Shown: positions 1 to 10,068, counted from the stretch's first letter. The stretch: 64,000 nt of DNA from a candidate division KSB1 bacterium (GCA_024655945.1 JANLFK010000002.1:1-64000), one strand, 5' to 3'. Numbers and translations: made by a program. The notes: generated by a model from the letters alone, not told the origin.

Positions 1-34
1 AGGAACGGCCGGAAGCTCAAGGCCGGCCGTTCCT
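1..34. repeat. 12-bp inverted repeat with 10-bp spacer inside the transposase remnant
   Basis: Positions 1-12 (AGGAACGGCCGG) and 23-34 (CCGGCCGTTCCT) are exact reverse complements around a 10-base spacer. The transposase read on the minus strand reaches N-L-F-R-N-G-R and then hits a stop inside the spacer. If the spacer is read in the opposite orientation the frame continues as R-N-G-R-K-L-K-A-G-R-S, which suits a DDE transposase better. The spacer therefore appears inverted relative to an intact gene. This could be real inversion between the repeat arms or a hairpin artefact of assembly at the sequence edge. Confidence 0.6.
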
Positions 35-740
35 GAAGAGATTTCGATTGCTCTTCAGCGGCGCGATGAAGGAAAAGCCCTTGCGGCGACAGGCCTTCAC
101 AACCGTTGGACAGAGGTAGTAGGAATCAAAGAGCACAGTGATCTTGACGTCCTTTGGGGGCTGAAAGGCCTTGATGAGTTCTGCGGCCAGCTGCGTCGTC
201 TTTTTGAAGGGGATCCCGAGCTTCGCGCAGTGCTCCTTTTTCACATAGAGCCGGATTCCAAACGGGATCTGCACGCCGCTCAAGACAATGGTCGCACAGA
301 CGAACTGGTGGCCTCGAATCTTCTGGCCCGACGAGCCGTCGTAGATCCACTCGACCGCCTGCATCGCTTTGGTGGGCCTGTCTTCGGCGGCGTCGGTCTT
401 TTGGCCGCCACGTTTCGCCTTCTCGGTGTGGTCGATCACAAGATAGATTCGGTCGCCCGGGCGCGGCTTGAGGGCCGTGAGCAACCGGTCGGCGGTCGCG
501 GCAAGGGCCTCTTCCGGCTTCCACCTCTGGACGAGAACGAAATTGTTGAAGCGAGTACGGTGAGGTCGGCCGCGGGGGGTCCAGCTGACGATAGAGGGCG
601 GAGATGTTGCGTCGGCCGAAAGCAAACGCTACAAGTAGGACCAGGATTCGGAAATATTCGAAGTGATTCCAGAGGAAGCTGTCGCGGAGGGGCTCGAAAA
701 ACGACCCAAGCTTTTTGGGAAACCGGACGATCTTAAACAT
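17..740 (-). pseudogene. IS transposase remnant (IS4/IS701-like DDE family), frameshifted
   Basis: Two overlapping minus-strand frames make one transposase. The N-terminal part starts at 740 ([18 protein letters not shown]) and runs to R-Q-L-D-P-P-R. The rest (R-T-R-F-N-N-F-V, then D-H-T-E-K-A-K-R-G, then L-F-D-S-Y-Y-L) continues in another frame to a stop at 17-19. The D of 'DHT' and the D of 'LFDSYY' are plausible catalytic acidic residues of a DDE fold; the final Glu would lie beyond the window or is lost. The frames cross inside a run of six G (574-579 on the + strand), so a one-base indel explains the shift. It is almost certainly inactive as written. The family is assigned from general motif appearance only. 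Confidence 0.75.
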
Positions 741-800
741 GAGGCGATCTCCGATAAAGGGTTTCTGCTTTCCTTATCGGCAAGATCGCCTCTTTTTCTT
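741..800 (+). terminator. Long hairpin with T-rich tail at the IS edge
   Basis: GAGGCGATCT at 741-750 pairs with AGATCGCCTC at 783-792, and inside it CCGATAA (751-757) pairs with TTATCGG (774-780). The right side is followed by TTTTTCTTT. On the + strand this resembles a rho-independent terminator. On the minus strand it sits immediately before the transposase ATG at 740, where insertion sequences often carry a leader hairpin that limits read-in expression. It probably marks the internal end of the element; no flanking target duplication could be identified. Confidence 0.5.
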
Positions 801-870
801 TACAGGGCCTCCGTGTCCGGTTCCGAGAACGGCGGGAAGTTCCGCAAAAACTCAGTCAAGTTGAGAAGAG

Positions 871-1943
871 TACATTGCCCAAAAGGAGTGGATCTACCCG
901 CCCGCGCCGTCCATGCGCCTCATCACGGACACGATGGCCTTCTGTGCCCAGCTGTGCCCAAGTGGAACACGATCTCCATCTCCGGCTACCATATTCGCGA
1001 GGCCGGTTGTACGGCGGTGCAAGAGCTGGCGTTCACGCTCGCCGATGGGTTCGCCTATGTGGAGGCTGGCATCGCCGCCGGCTTGGATGTAGACGTCTTT
1101 GCGCCGCGGCTTTCTTTTTTCTTCAACGCTCACCTTGATCTGTTTGAGGAAGTGGCCAAGTATCGGGCGGCGCGTCGCCTTTGGGCCAGGTACATGCGGA
1201 ACAAATACGGTGCGAAGCAGCCGGAGTCATGGCTGCTTCGCTTCCACACCCAGACCGCCGGCTGCAGCCTCACCGCCCAACAGCCGGAAAACAACATCAT
1301 CCGAACGGCCTACGAGGCACTCGCCGGTGTTCTTGGGGGCACCCAGAGCCTGCACACCAACTCCATGGACGAGACTTATGCTTTGCCCACCGAACATGCG
1401 GTAAAGATTGCCCTGCGCACCCAACAGATCCTGGCCTACGAAATCGGTGTGGCCAATACCATCGACCCCTTGGCAGGGTCGTACTTCGTAGAGGCATTGA
1501 CCGATCAGATGGAGAAGGGAGCCGAAGCCTATTTTGCGGAGATCGAAAAGCGCGGGGGCGTACTCAAGTGCATAGAACAGGGCTACCTTCAGCGGCAAAT
1601 CGCCGAGGCTGCGTATCGCTATCAACGTCAGATTGAGAACCAAGAAAGGATCGTCGTGGGGGTCAATCGTTTCACAGAAGAGGGGGACACCGGCACCATC
1701 CCTATCCTGGAGATTGACCCTGCCGTGGAGCGGGAGCAGTGCGAGGCGCTCAAGCGCCTGCGGGCCGAACGAGACAACGACAGGGTCCAGAGGGTTCTTG
1801 CCGATTTGCGGCGCGTCGCCGAGGGGACGGAAAACACTGTGCCGGCCATCCTGGAGTGCGTGCGGGTGTACGCCACTGAAGGTGAAATCGTGGATGTGCT
1901 GCGCAGCGTTTTCGGCGAGTACCAGGAGCCGGAGCTCATTTGA
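871..1943 (+). pseudogene. Methylmalonyl-CoA mutase large subunit, 5'-truncated and frameshifted
   Basis: The readable protein begins [16 protein letters not shown] in one frame (from 871). It moves to a second frame around 953, just before [18 protein letters not shown], and continues to the TGA at 1941-1943. Motifs typical of the catalytic barrel are present ([42 protein letters not shown]). About the first 200 residues of this usually ~550-residue chain are missing, and 800-870 holds only a scrambled trace. The truncation coincides with the transposase remnant, so insertion is the likely cause. The enzyme isomerises methylmalonyl-CoA and succinyl-CoA together with the B12 subunit downstream. 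Confidence 0.9.
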
Positions 1944-1966
1944 GGGTGCGCGGGACAGGAGCGAGT

Positions 1967-2380
1967 GTGGAACGACCCATCCGCGTGTTGCTTGCCAAGC
2001 CCGGCTTAGATGGACACGATCGCGGCATCAAGGTCATCGCCAGCGCCCTGCGGGATGCGGGCATGGAGGTCATCTACACGGGCCTCCGCCAGACGCCCGA
2101 GGCCATTGTGCGTGCGGCCATCCAGGAAGATGTGGATGCGCTAGGCATGAGCGTACTCTCAGGGGCCCACATGACGCTCTTTCCTGAGGTGTTAGAGCTC
2201 CTCCGCGCCCAGGGGGCCGACCACATTCTCCTGTTCGGGGGCGGCATCATTCCCGACACAGACATCCATGCCCTGCGCCAGATGGGGGTCGGGGCCCTCT
2301 TCACGCCCGGCACCTCGCTGCAGGAGATCATCGACTATGTGCGCCGCGAAATCAGCGAGCGGAGGAAAAGGGAACAGTGA
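1967..2380 (+). CDS. Methylmalonyl-CoA mutase small subunit, cobalamin-binding domain
   Basis: This 137-residue protein is a stand-alone B12-binding domain. It carries the D-x-H-x-x-G signature (Asp15, His17, Gly20), where His17 would be the lower axial cobalt ligand. An S-V-L motif lies near residue 62 and a G-G-G turn near 91, both contacting the dimethylbenzimidazole tail in this family. I chose GTG 1967 because AGGAG at 1958-1962 precedes it at good spacing; an upstream in-frame TTG at 1940 has no such site. It lies 23 bases after the mutase remnant, the usual two-gene arrangement. The catalytic partner is broken here, so it is functional only if another large subunit exists. Confidence 0.93.
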   Translation: MERPIRVLLAKPGLDGHDRGIKVIASALRDAGMEVIYTGLRQTPEAIVRAAIQEDVDALGMSVLSGAHMTLFPEVLELLRAQGADHILLFGGGIIPDTDIHALRQMGVGALFTPGTSLQEIIDYVRREISERRKREQ

Positions 2381-2447
2381 AAGTGAGTCTGGCCTGGGTA
2401 CTGCGAGTGCCTCCCTCCACAAGCGACTATTCCAGGAACGCGTGAGC

Positions 2448-3305
2448 ATGCGTTTGGGAGAATTCGACATCCATACGGTTGTCGACAACACGTTCAAGAT
2501 GGACGGCGGGGCCATGTTCGGGGTGGTGCCGAAGACCATCTGGCGAAACCTGGTGGCGGTGGACGAAGACAACTTAGTACCGCTGGACATGAACACCCTG
2601 CTTGTTCGCACTCCGCACGCTGCAGTGCTCATCGATGCAGGCATGGGCGACTTGCTCACCGCCAAGCAGCGGCGCATCTTTGGCCTTCATGCGCCTTCCC
2701 GTCTGCTGGCTGGGCTGCAGGCCTCGGGGTTGGCCCGGGAAGACGTTGACATGGTCATCCTCTCCCATCTTCATGCCGATCACGATGGAGGAGTGGCCAG
2801 TGGCTCGTTGGAGGCCTCTGAGCCGACTTTTCCCAAGGCGAGGCACGTGGTGCAAGAGTGGGAATGGGAAGACGCGATGAGGCCTAACGAGCGCACCGCG
2901 GCCGCCTACTTCACTGATCACCTCAGGCTGCTGGAAAAACGCAAACTTCTGCGACTGGTCCAGGGCGATTGTGAGATATTGCCAGGCATCGCCGTGCGGC
3001 TCACTGGTGGCCACTGCCGCGGCCACCAAATGGTGGAGATCGTCTCGAAAGGCGAGCGGCTTGCCTATTTGGGCGACCTCCTGCCCACGGCTGCCCACGT
3101 GCGCTTCGCCTACATTGCCGGTGTGGACACCTTTCCCTTGCGCACTTTGGAGGCCAAGAAGGAACTCCTCCCCCGCCTTGCGGCCGAGGGATGGTTGGTT
3201 GCTCTTGATCACGACGTCCGGGTGAAAATCGGCAAGGTGATGGAACGCGACGGCACACTGGAAATTGTTGCCGCCAAAGGAGCGGATAGTGAGCATACCC
3301 TCTGA
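2448..3305 (+). CDS. MBL-fold metallo-hydrolase, acyl-CoA operon type
   Basis: The 285-residue protein has the metallo-beta-lactamase signature H-L-H-A-D-H-D (about residues 107-113) and later metal-site elements T-G-G-H-C-R-G-H and L-D-H-D. A dinuclear metal hydrolase is expected; the substrate is unknown. Lactonase or acyl-thioester hydrolase activity would fit the neighbours but is inference. ATG 2448 is preceded by AGGA at 2434-2437; GTG 2442 is an in-frame alternative. It overlaps the start of the carboxylase beta gene, so the two are co-translated. A clear paralogue lies at 19399-20154 with the same N-terminal block (F-G-V-V-P-K, then L-V-x-x-D-E). Confidence 0.85.
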   Translation: MRLGEFDIHTVVDNTFKMDGGAMFGVVPKTIWRNLVAVDEDNLVPLDMNTLLVRTPHAAVLIDAGMGDLLTAKQRRIFGLHAPSRLLAGLQASGLAREDVDMVILSHLHADHDGGVASGSLEASEPTFPKARHVVQEWEWEDAMRPNERTAAAYFTDHLRLLEKRKLLRLVQGDCEILPGIAVRLTGGHCRGHQMVEIVSKGERLAYLGDLLPTAAHVRFAYIAGVDTFPLRTLEAKKELLPRLAAEGWLVALDHDVRVKIGKVMERDGTLEIVAAKGADSEHTL

Positions 3306-4843
3306 TGACCGACTAACTCACCTTCGGCGCCTCCGGAAACAGGCCCGCCTCGGCGGCGGCCCGCAGCGCATCGAAGCGCAGCACCGCAAAGAAAACTGAC
3401 CGCCCGCGAACGGTTAGACCTGCTCTTGGACGACGGGAGCTTCGAAGAGTATGATATGTTCAAACGCCACCGCTGCCGCGACTTTGGCTTGGACAAAGAG
3501 AGCTACCTCGGCGACGGCGTGGTCACCGGACACGGCACCATAGAGGGCCGCCCCGTCTTTGTCTTCTCCCAAGACTTTACCGTCTTCGGTGGCTCATTGT
3601 CCGAAACCTTCGCCGAAAAGATTTGCAAAGCCATGGATATGGCGCTGAACCTGGCGATCCCGGTGATCGGTTTGAACGATTCCGGGGGGCACGCATCCAG
3701 GAAGGCGTGGAGAGCCTTGGTGGCTATGCGCAGATCTTCTGGCGGAATACCCAGGCCTCGGGCGTCATTCCACAAATCAGCGTGATCATGGGCCCATGCG
3801 CCGGGGGCGCGGTCTACTCGCCTGCCATCACCGATTTTATCATCATGGTAAAAGAAACCAGCTACATGTTTGTCACCGGCCCGAACGTGGTGAAGACGGT
3901 CACCCACGAGGAGGTGACCTTCAATGAACTGGGGGGAGCAGAGGTGCACAGCAGCAAGTCGCGCGTGGCCCACTTTGCGTGCACCTCGGAGGCGGAAGCA
4001 CTGAGCACCACGCGTAGGCTCTTCAGTTATCTGCCGCTGAACAATCTGGAGGACCCCCCGTCTGCACCGTGCGAGGACCCGCCGGACCGCCAGGACTCGG
4101 AACTGGACGATATTGTGCCCGAGAGTCCCACCAAGCCGTACGATATCAAGGAGGTCATCAAGTGAGTCGTGGACGGGGGCGAATTCTTGGAAGTGCACAA
4201 GGATTTTGGGCAGAATTTGGTAGTGGGCTTTGCCCGCCTTGGGGGGCGAGCCGTTGGCATCGTGGCCAATCAGCCAGCGGTATTAGCTGGGGTGCTGGAT
4301 ATCGATTCGTCGGACAAAGGGGCCCGCTTCGTGCGTTTTTGCGACTGCTTCAATATTCCCTTGGTGACTTTTGTGGACGTCCCCGGTTTCTTGCCAGGCA
4401 CCGCCCAGGAGTTTGGGGGCATCATCAGGCATGGAGCAAAGCTTCTCTATGGCTACTGCGAGGCCACCGCACCAAAGCTGACGGTCATTACGCGCAAGGC
4501 GTACGGCGGGGCTTACGATGTGATGAGCAGCAAGCATGTCCGCGGGGACGTTAACTACGCCTGGCCGACGGCCGAAATTGCGGTCATGGGGCCGCAGGGG
4601 GCTGTGGAGATAATCTTCAAGAAGGAGATCGCGCAGGCTCCTGATCCAGCGCGGGCTCTCGAGGAGAAGGTGGCGCAGTTTCGGGCGGAGTTTGCCAATC
4701 CCTACAAAGCTGCCGAGCGCGGGTATTTGGACGATGTGATTGAACCACACGAGACGCGACCTCGCCTCATTAGAGCCTTGGCCCTTCTGGACAGCAAAGC
4801 GGTGCCTGTACCGCGGCGAAAATATGGGAACATCCCCTTGTGA
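3289..4843 (+). pseudogene. pccB: Propionyl-CoA carboxylase beta (carboxyltransferase) subunit, broken in three places
   Basis: This ~516-codon gene matches the acyl-CoA carboxylase carboxyltransferase family: K-L-T-A-R-E-R at the start, [12 protein letters not shown] in the N half, and D-V-P-G-F-L-P-G-T and K-A-Y-G-G-A-Y in the C half. GTG 3289 follows AGGAG at 3278-3282. Three lesions interrupt it. One base appears lost near 3398 before K-L-T-A-R-E-R. Six G at 3684-3689 stand where seven are needed to read D-S-G-G-A-R-I-Q-E-G. A TGA at 4163-4165 replaces an expected Arg in V-I-K-[R]-V-V-D-G-G. With the next two genes it would form a propionyl-CoA carboxylase feeding methylmalonyl-CoA to the mutase. 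Confidence 0.9.
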
Positions 4844-4929
4844 CTGGTGGCTACCTCGGAGCATAGCACTGTGAACACGGACCCTCTTACTCCTTGTCGT
4901 GGGCGCTCCAGAGGGAGAGCGGAGTGAGC

Positions 4930-6441
4930 ATGTTCAGGCGGGTGCTCATCGCCAATCGCGGCGAAATCGCCGTCCGCATCATGCGGGCTTGCAGGGAGCT
5001 GGGCATCGAGACGGTGGCCATCTTCTCGGACGTGGACCGCTCCGCACGCCATGTGCGCTACGCCGACTACGCCTTCCCCATCGGCGCAGGACCGGCAACT
5101 GAGAGTTACCTTTGCCAAGAGCGCATCGTCGAGGCAGCACTGCAGGCAGGCGCAGAGGCCAGTCACCCGGGGTACGGCTTCCTGGCCGAGAATGCTGACT
5201 TTACACGGGCGGTGCAGGCCGCCGGTTTGGTCTTCGTGGGACCGCATCCAGAAACCACTGCTCTGCTGGGCGACAAGATTGCCGCCCGCAAGATGGCCAG
5301 TAGTGCCGGCATACCCATTGTCCCCGGCGTGGAACAGACCATTAACTCCGTCGAGGAAGCCACAGGGGTGGCGGAGCAGGTTGGCTACCCGCTCCTCATC
5401 AAGGCAGCAGCCGGTGGCGGAGGCAAGGGCATGCGCATCGCGCGTACGCCAGCGGAACTCCCCGAAGCGGTGAGGGCTGCCCGCTCAGAGTCCCAGTCCG
5501 CTTTCGGGGACGGCCGCATCTACATAGAAAAGTACCTTGAGCGACCACGGCACGTGGTGATTCAGGTCATTACCGACAGCCACGGCACTGTCTGCCACCT
5601 GGGGGAGCGAGAGTGTTCCATCCAGCGCCGCCACCAGAAGGTCGTGGAGGAGGCGCCTTCCCCGATCGTCGACCCGGAGTTGCGCGCGGCCATGGGCCAG
5701 GCGGCGGTACGGGCCGCGATGGCAGCGGGTTACCTCAACGCGGGCACGGTGGAGTTCCTCCTGGATGGTCAGCGCAACTTTTACTTCCTGGAAGTGAACA
5801 CCAGACTGCAGGTGGAGCACCCGGTGACCGAAATGGTAACCGGCATCGACCTCGTCAAGGAGCAGTTACGCGTCGCGGCGGGCTTGCCGCTCACCTTCCG
5901 GCAGGAGGAGGTGCGCTGGCACGGCGCGGCCATCGAGTGCCGAATCTACGCCGAGGACCCTTACAATGATTTCCTTCCCTCCACAGGCACGGTGAGCAGC
6001 TATCGCGAGCCCGCAGGACCGGGGGTGAGGGTCGATTCCGGCATCGGCCAGGGAGACCAGATCTCTATTCACTACGACCCTCTCATCGCCAAACTCGTTG
6101 TGTGGGGACAGACGCGCGCCGAGGCTATCGCGCGCATGCGACGCGCACTGAGCGAATGCACCATCATGGGCGTGAGAACCACCATACCCTTCCACCTTGC
6201 GGTGATGGCCAACCCACGTTTTGTGGAAGGCAGGCTCTCTACCCACTTCATCCAGGAAGAGTTCGCCAAACAGAAAGCGGAACCCGCACCGGCCGACCGC
6301 CAGCTCCTGGCAGCAATGGCGTCGCTCGCCTGCATGCTGGAAAGCCAACGACAAGTATCGCCGCGCCCCTCGGACAGCGCCTCACCCCGGATGGGAGCCT
6401 GGAAGATTGCCGGGCGGCGGCGGGCACTCGAAACGTACTGA
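4930..6441 (+). CDS. Acyl-CoA carboxylase, biotin carboxylase subunit
   Basis: The intact 503-residue protein is a biotin carboxylase. It has N-R-G-E-I-A-V-R at the N terminus, the ATP-grasp glycine loop A-G-G-G-G-K-G-M-R (about 160-170) and E-V-N-T-R-L-Q-V-E-H-P-V-T near 290-302. It carboxylates biotin with ATP and bicarbonate. Its length matches AccC-type subunits with no fused carrier; the carrier is the next gene. GGAG at 4921-4924 supports ATG 4930, with GTG 4924 a close alternative. It follows the pccB-like gene by 86 bases. The C-terminal 45 residues are Ser/Pro-rich and diverge from the family, running to the stop just before the carrier gene. Confidence 0.93.
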   Translation: MFRRVLIANRGEIAVRIMRACRELGIETVAIFSDVDRSARHVRYADYAFPIGAGPATESYLCQERIVEAALQAGAEASHPGYGFLAENADFTRAVQAAGLVFVGPHPETTALLGDKIAARKMASSAGIPIVPGVEQTINSVEEATGVAEQVGYPLLIKAAAGGGGKGMRIARTPAELPEAVRAARSESQSAFGDGRIYIEKYLERPRHVVIQVITDSHGTVCHLGERECSIQRRHQKVVEEAPSPIVDPELRAAMGQAAVRAAMAAGYLNAGTVEFLLDGQRNFYFLEVNTRLQVEHPVTEMVTGIDLVKEQLRVAAGLPLTFRQEEVRWHGAAIECRIYAEDPYNDFLPSTGTVSSYREPAGPGVRVDSGIGQGDQISIHYDPLIAKLVVWGQTRAEAIARMRRALSECTIMGVRTTIPFHLAVMANPRFVEGRLSTHFIQEEFAKQKAEPAPADRQLLAAMASLACMLESQRQVSPRPSDSASPRMGAWKIAGRRRALETY

Positions 6442-6479
6442 AAGTGTTTGCCAAGGACCTGACTTGGAACATTCCTCCT

Positions 6480-6986
6480 ATGCGATACCGCGCCGAGATC
6501 GATGGACACGAATTGGAATTTGACCTGCGTTGCCAAGGCCACTGCGCCACTGCCATCGTGGATGGCACCGTCGTGCCCATTACCATGACGCGCATCGGGA
6601 GCTCAACCGAGTATGCGGTACTGTTTGGTAATCGCTCCTTTTCCTTCGAGGTGCAGCGGAATGCAGCAGGAACCTGGGTTGCCCACTGCGGACGCGTCTA
6701 CCATTGCCGTGCACAGAATGCACAGAGAGAGGCCCTGGCGCGACTGGGCGGCGCGGCCGAAGGGCACCAACGGGCTTGGGAGCTCCGGGCACCTATGCCC
6801 GGCTTGGTTTTGGAAGTCAGGGTACGGGAGGGCGACGCGGTTGAAGCTGGTCAAGGGGTGCTCGTCGTGGAAGCAATGAAGATGGAGAACGAACTCCGGG
6901 CACCATGCGCCGGAACGGTCAAAGAAGTGAAAGTAAAGGAAAAGGAGTCAGTGGAGCAGAATCAGCTCCTGATCGTGTTCGCCTAG
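6480..6986 (+). CDS. Biotin carboxyl carrier protein of the first carboxylase
   Basis: The C-terminal third is a biotinyl domain: R-A-P-M-P-G-L near residue 102 and E-A-M-K-M-E-N, with the biotinylated lysine at about residue 134. The N-terminal ~95 residues are the variable part seen in separate carriers of acyl-CoA carboxylases. It shuttles carboxybiotin between the biotin carboxylase and the carboxyltransferase. ATG 6480 gives a family-like start (M-R-Y-R-A-E-I-D-G) but no clear ribosome site precedes it; GTG 6444 is an in-frame alternative. Translation may be coupled to the preceding gene, which ends 38 bases upstream. Confidence 0.9.
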   Translation: MRYRAEIDGHELEFDLRCQGHCATAIVDGTVVPITMTRIGSSTEYAVLFGNRSFSFEVQRNAAGTWVAHCGRVYHCRAQNAQREALARLGGAAEGHQRAWELRAPMPGLVLEVRVREGDAVEAGQGVLVVEAMKMENELRAPCAGTVKEVKVKEKESVEQNQLLIVFA

Positions 6987-7079
6987 GCAGCACCACCTTG
7001 AGGCTACGCAGGCGAGCCTCCGTCTTGCCTTGCACGGAAGACCCGAGCCGAAGGTGGCTCCATGACGGGAGACGTCACA

Positions 7080-7781
7080 ATGGACAAAGCACAGCGTGTT
7101 TGCACTCGCGAGGACGTCGAAGCCGGTTTGCGCTTGCTTCCCACCTTTTGCGATCCTTGGACTGCGGAGAAATACGCCGCGGCGCTGCGCCAGGCTCCGG
7201 AGAATCCGTATCTCCTTTGCCGAACGGCACAGAGCTTCTACTTTGCCGGTTCCTTGAGCAGGTCGGTGGAGTTGTTCCAAAAACTGTTGCAAAAGGTGCC
7301 CCGCTGCGCGAGTGCACGGCATCAATTGGGCATGGCCTACTACCGGCAGGGCAAGTTGGCGGAGGCGCGGAAGACTTTTCGTGAGGTGACCAAAATTGAC
7401 CCGCAATGTGCTATCGCCTACCACTGGCTCGGTTTGACCTGCTACCACATGGGGCGCCGCGACGAGGCGCTGCAGGCTTACCGGCAGTGCCTGGAAAAGA
7501 GCCCGGAATCTCTCATCGTGCTCTACGACATGGCCATCATCTATTCGGCGATGGGAAAGCACCAGGAAGCAGCGGAGGTATTGCGCCGTCTTACTGAAGC
7601 CTTTCCTAAGGATGCGGCTGCCTTCTACCACTTGGGCATGGCTTACAGCCACCTTGACCAGGACCAGCAGGCTCTGGCCTGCTTCAAACGCGCACTGGCA
7701 CTCGACCCGCACGACCGCCGGGCGCGTCACATGGTAGAGGTGCTTTCAGAGGTCACCAGTCAGTCGCAACGCTTGCTGTGA
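7080..7781 (+). CDS. TPR-repeat protein in the carboxylase operon
   Basis: The 233-residue protein holds about five consecutive tetratricopeptide repeats from residue ~45. Examples are [28 protein letters not shown] and [10 protein letters not shown]. There is no signal peptide or membrane segment, so it should be cytoplasmic. GGGAG at 7067 supports ATG 7080 over the upstream ATG 7062. TPR proteins scaffold complexes; a role in assembling the acyl-CoA enzymes around it is plausible but unproven. It sits between the propionyl-type carboxylase and the HMG-CoA synthase triad. Confidence 0.8.
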   Translation: MDKAQRVCTREDVEAGLRLLPTFCDPWTAEKYAAALRQAPENPYLLCRTAQSFYFAGSLSRSVELFQKLLQKVPRCASARHQLGMAYYRQGKLAEARKTFREVTKIDPQCAIAYHWLGLTCYHMGRRDEALQAYRQCLEKSPESLIVLYDMAIIYSAMGKHQEAAEVLRRLTEAFPKDAAAFYHLGMAYSHLDQDQQALACFKRALALDPHDRRARHMVEVLSEVTSQSQRLL

Positions 7782-7815
7782 GGACAAAGACACAAACCAA
7801 ACTGAGGGGAGGACC

Positions 7816-8865
7816 ATGGTAGGCATAGTCGGCTACGGTGCCTATGTGCCACGTCATCGCATACGCATCGAGGAGATCGCCAAGATCTGGGGGGCGGACG
7901 CCCCCACGTACCGTCGTGGCCTAATGTTGGAAGAAAAGTCGGTGCCTGCTCCCGACCAGGACGCCATCACGATGGCGGTCTGCGCAGCTCGTCACGCCTT
8001 GGCACGCGCAGGCATCGACCCCAAGACGATCGGAGCAGTCTATGTGGGTTCCGAGTCACACCCCTATGCCGTAAAGCCCTCGGGCACAGTGGTCGCCGAG
8101 GCGATCGACGCTACGCCCGACGTGCACTGCGCCGACCTGGAGTTCGCCTGTAAGGCGGGCAGCGAGGCCATGTTCGTAGCTTTGGGGCTGGTTGCTGGGC
8201 AAACGGTTGAGTATGCGTTGGCCGTGGGCGCCGACACATCGCAAGGCGCCCCCGGTGATGCCTTGGAGTATTCTGCCTCGGCAGGTGCGGCCGCCTTCGT
8301 CATGGGCTCAGACAATGTGGTAGCCGAAGCCGAGTTCACCTATTCTTACATGACCGATACCCCGGACTCCTGGCGGCGGGAACACCAGTTCTACCCCAAA
8401 CACGCCGGGCGTTTCACTGGGGAACCTGCTTACTTTCACACGATCGTCTCGGCAGCTCGCGGTCTGCTGGCCAAAGCGGGACTGCAGCCGAAGGACTTTT
8501 CCTACGCGGTATTCCACCAGCCAAATGGCAAATTCCCACTTCGCGTGGGGAAAATGCTTGGCTTCACCCCGGAACAAATCAAGCCGGGACTACTCTGCCC
8601 CAAGATTGGCAACACCTACTCTGCCTCTTCACCCCTGGGTCTGACGGCCATCTTAGACAGCGCTAAACCAGGCGAGCGCATTTTCATGGTCTCATACGGC
8701 TCCGGCGCCTGAAGCGACGGCTTCGTGTGGCGTGTCACCCCCTGCATCGACGAAGTGCGGGACGCCGCACCTCGTACCTGGGATATCGTCAGCAAAAACC
8801 TGCAGTACATCGACTACGGCACCTACGCCAAGTTCCGAGGCAAGATCGTCATGGCAGAGGAATAG
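7816..8865 (+). pseudogene. Archaeal-type hydroxymethylglutaryl-CoA synthase with one internal TGA
   Basis: The frame runs 349 codons, the usual length of archaeal-type HMG-CoA synthases. It contains E-S-H-P-Y-A-V-K-P (catalytic Glu near 81), E-F-A-C-K-A-G (nucleophilic Cys near 112) and V-F-H-Q-P-N-G-K (His near 235), and ends with Y-A-K-F-R-G-K-I-V-M. A TGA at 8710-8712 interrupts S-Y-G-S-G-A-[stop]-S-D-G-F, where the family has Gly, so one G-to-T change in GGA would explain it. GAGGGGAGG precedes the ATG. The enzyme joins acetyl-CoA and acetoacetyl-CoA, and in archaea works in a complex with a thiolase and a DUF35 protein. Both partners follow immediately here. Confidence 0.9.
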
Positions 8866-8907
8866 CCCCTGGACACGCTGCGTGAATGCTAACCGATGGA
8901 GGTAGAC

Positions 8908-10068
8908 GTGGCAGGCGAAGTAGCCATCATTGGTGTCGGGCTGAGCGAGTGGGGCGAGCTGTGGAACAAGTCACTGCGCGACATATTTGTTGAAGCGGCG
9001 CTCAAGGCCATCGACGACGCCGGCGTGGAGCGCATCGATTCCATGTACGTCGGCTGCATGAGCAGCGGCCTGTTTGTCGGCCAGGAGCACCTTGCGTCGC
9101 TGCTTGCCGATTACCTGGGGATGCGCCACATCCCGGCAGCCAGGGTCGAATCCGCCTGCGCCTCAGGAGGCTTGGCACTCAAGGTAGGGTTCTTGGAGGT
9201 GGCCAGCGGCGTGAGCGACGTGGTGCTGGTGGGAGGTGTGGAAAAGATGACGGACGTGAGCACCGACCAAGCCACCGCTGCCCTGGCCACAGCGGCCGAC
9301 CAGGAATACGAAGTCTATTTTGGTGCTACCTTCCCCGCGCTCTATGCCATGATGGCCAGGGCACACATGCACCAGTTCGGCACCACGCGCGAGCAACTTG
9401 CCCAAGTGGCGGTGAAGAACCATTATCACGGTTCCATGAACCCACACGCCCAATTCCCGCACAAGATAACCGTCGAGGACGTGCTCAATTCCCTGGTCGT
9501 CGCCGACCCGCTGCGGGTGTTGGACTGCTCTCCGATTACTGACGGAGCGGCCGCAGTTGTCATCTGTTCCCTCTCCACCGCCAAGAAGATCTGCAAAAAG
9601 CCCATTGTCAAGCTCATTGGTTGTGGGCACGCCACCGACACAATCGCCTTGCATAGTCGCAGCGATCTCACCTACCTCCAGGCAACGGCACTGGCTGCGG
9701 AGCGGGCTTTGGCCATGGCTGGGAAAAGGCACGAGGATATCGATCTCATCGAACTGCACGATTGCTTCACCATCGCTGAGCTCATCGTGCTGGAGTCCAT
9801 GGGTTTCCTGGAGAGAGGAAAAGCCGGGGAGGCGACTGCATCTGGCGTAACCACCTTAGGCGGCAAGTTGCCGGTGAACACCAGCGGCGGCCTGAAGGCA
9901 AAAGGACATCCAGTGGGAGCCACCGGAGTGGCCCACGTGGTGGAGATTGTCCAACAACTGCGTGGCGAAGCAGGTGCACGGCAGGTAGAAGGCGCAAGGG
10001 CGGGGCTCACGCAGAACATGGGCGGCACCGGTGGCAGCACACTGGTGCATATCCTGGAGGTGCTCTGA
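8908..10068 (+). CDS. Thiolase (acetyl-CoA acetyltransferase) of the HMG-CoA synthase triad
   Basis: The 386-residue enzyme belongs to the archaeal/SCP-x-like thiolases. The acyl-accepting Cys is in E-S-A-C-A-S-G-G, followed by E-L-H-D-C-F-T and [13 protein letters not shown] near the C terminus. It catalyses condensation or cleavage of acetoacetyl-CoA. I place the start at GTG 8908 because GGAGG at 8898-8902 sits correctly before it; an ATG at 8896 would overlap that site. Its stop overlaps the next ATG (TGATG), which indicates tight coupling with the DUF35 gene. The triad order matches the archaeal complex that channels acetoacetyl-CoA to HMG-CoA synthase. Confidence 0.92.
   Translation: MAGEVAIIGVGLSEWGELWNKSLRDIFVEAALKAIDDAGVERIDSMYVGCMSSGLFVGQEHLASLLADYLGMRHIPAARVESACASGGLALKVGFLEVASGVSDVVLVGGVEKMTDVSTDQATAALATAADQEYEVYFGATFPALYAMMARAHMHQFGTTREQLAQVAVKNHYHGSMNPHAQFPHKITVEDVLNSLVVADPLRVLDCSPITDGAAAVVICSLSTAKKICKKPIVKLIGCGHATDTIALHSRSDLTYLQATALAAERALAMAGKRHEDIDLIELHDCFTIAELIVLESMGFLERGKAGEATASGVTTLGGKLPVNTSGGLKAKGHPVGATGVAHVVEIVQQLRGEAGARQVEGARAGLTQNMGGTGGSTLVHILEVL

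Noticed and set aside
8710-8712. Possible recoding of TGA as glycine, or selenocysteine insertion
   Set aside because: TGA ends many intact genes here. Other in-frame stops in the block are TAG and TAA, or a TGA at an expected Arg (4163). No conserved Cys/Sec position is involved.
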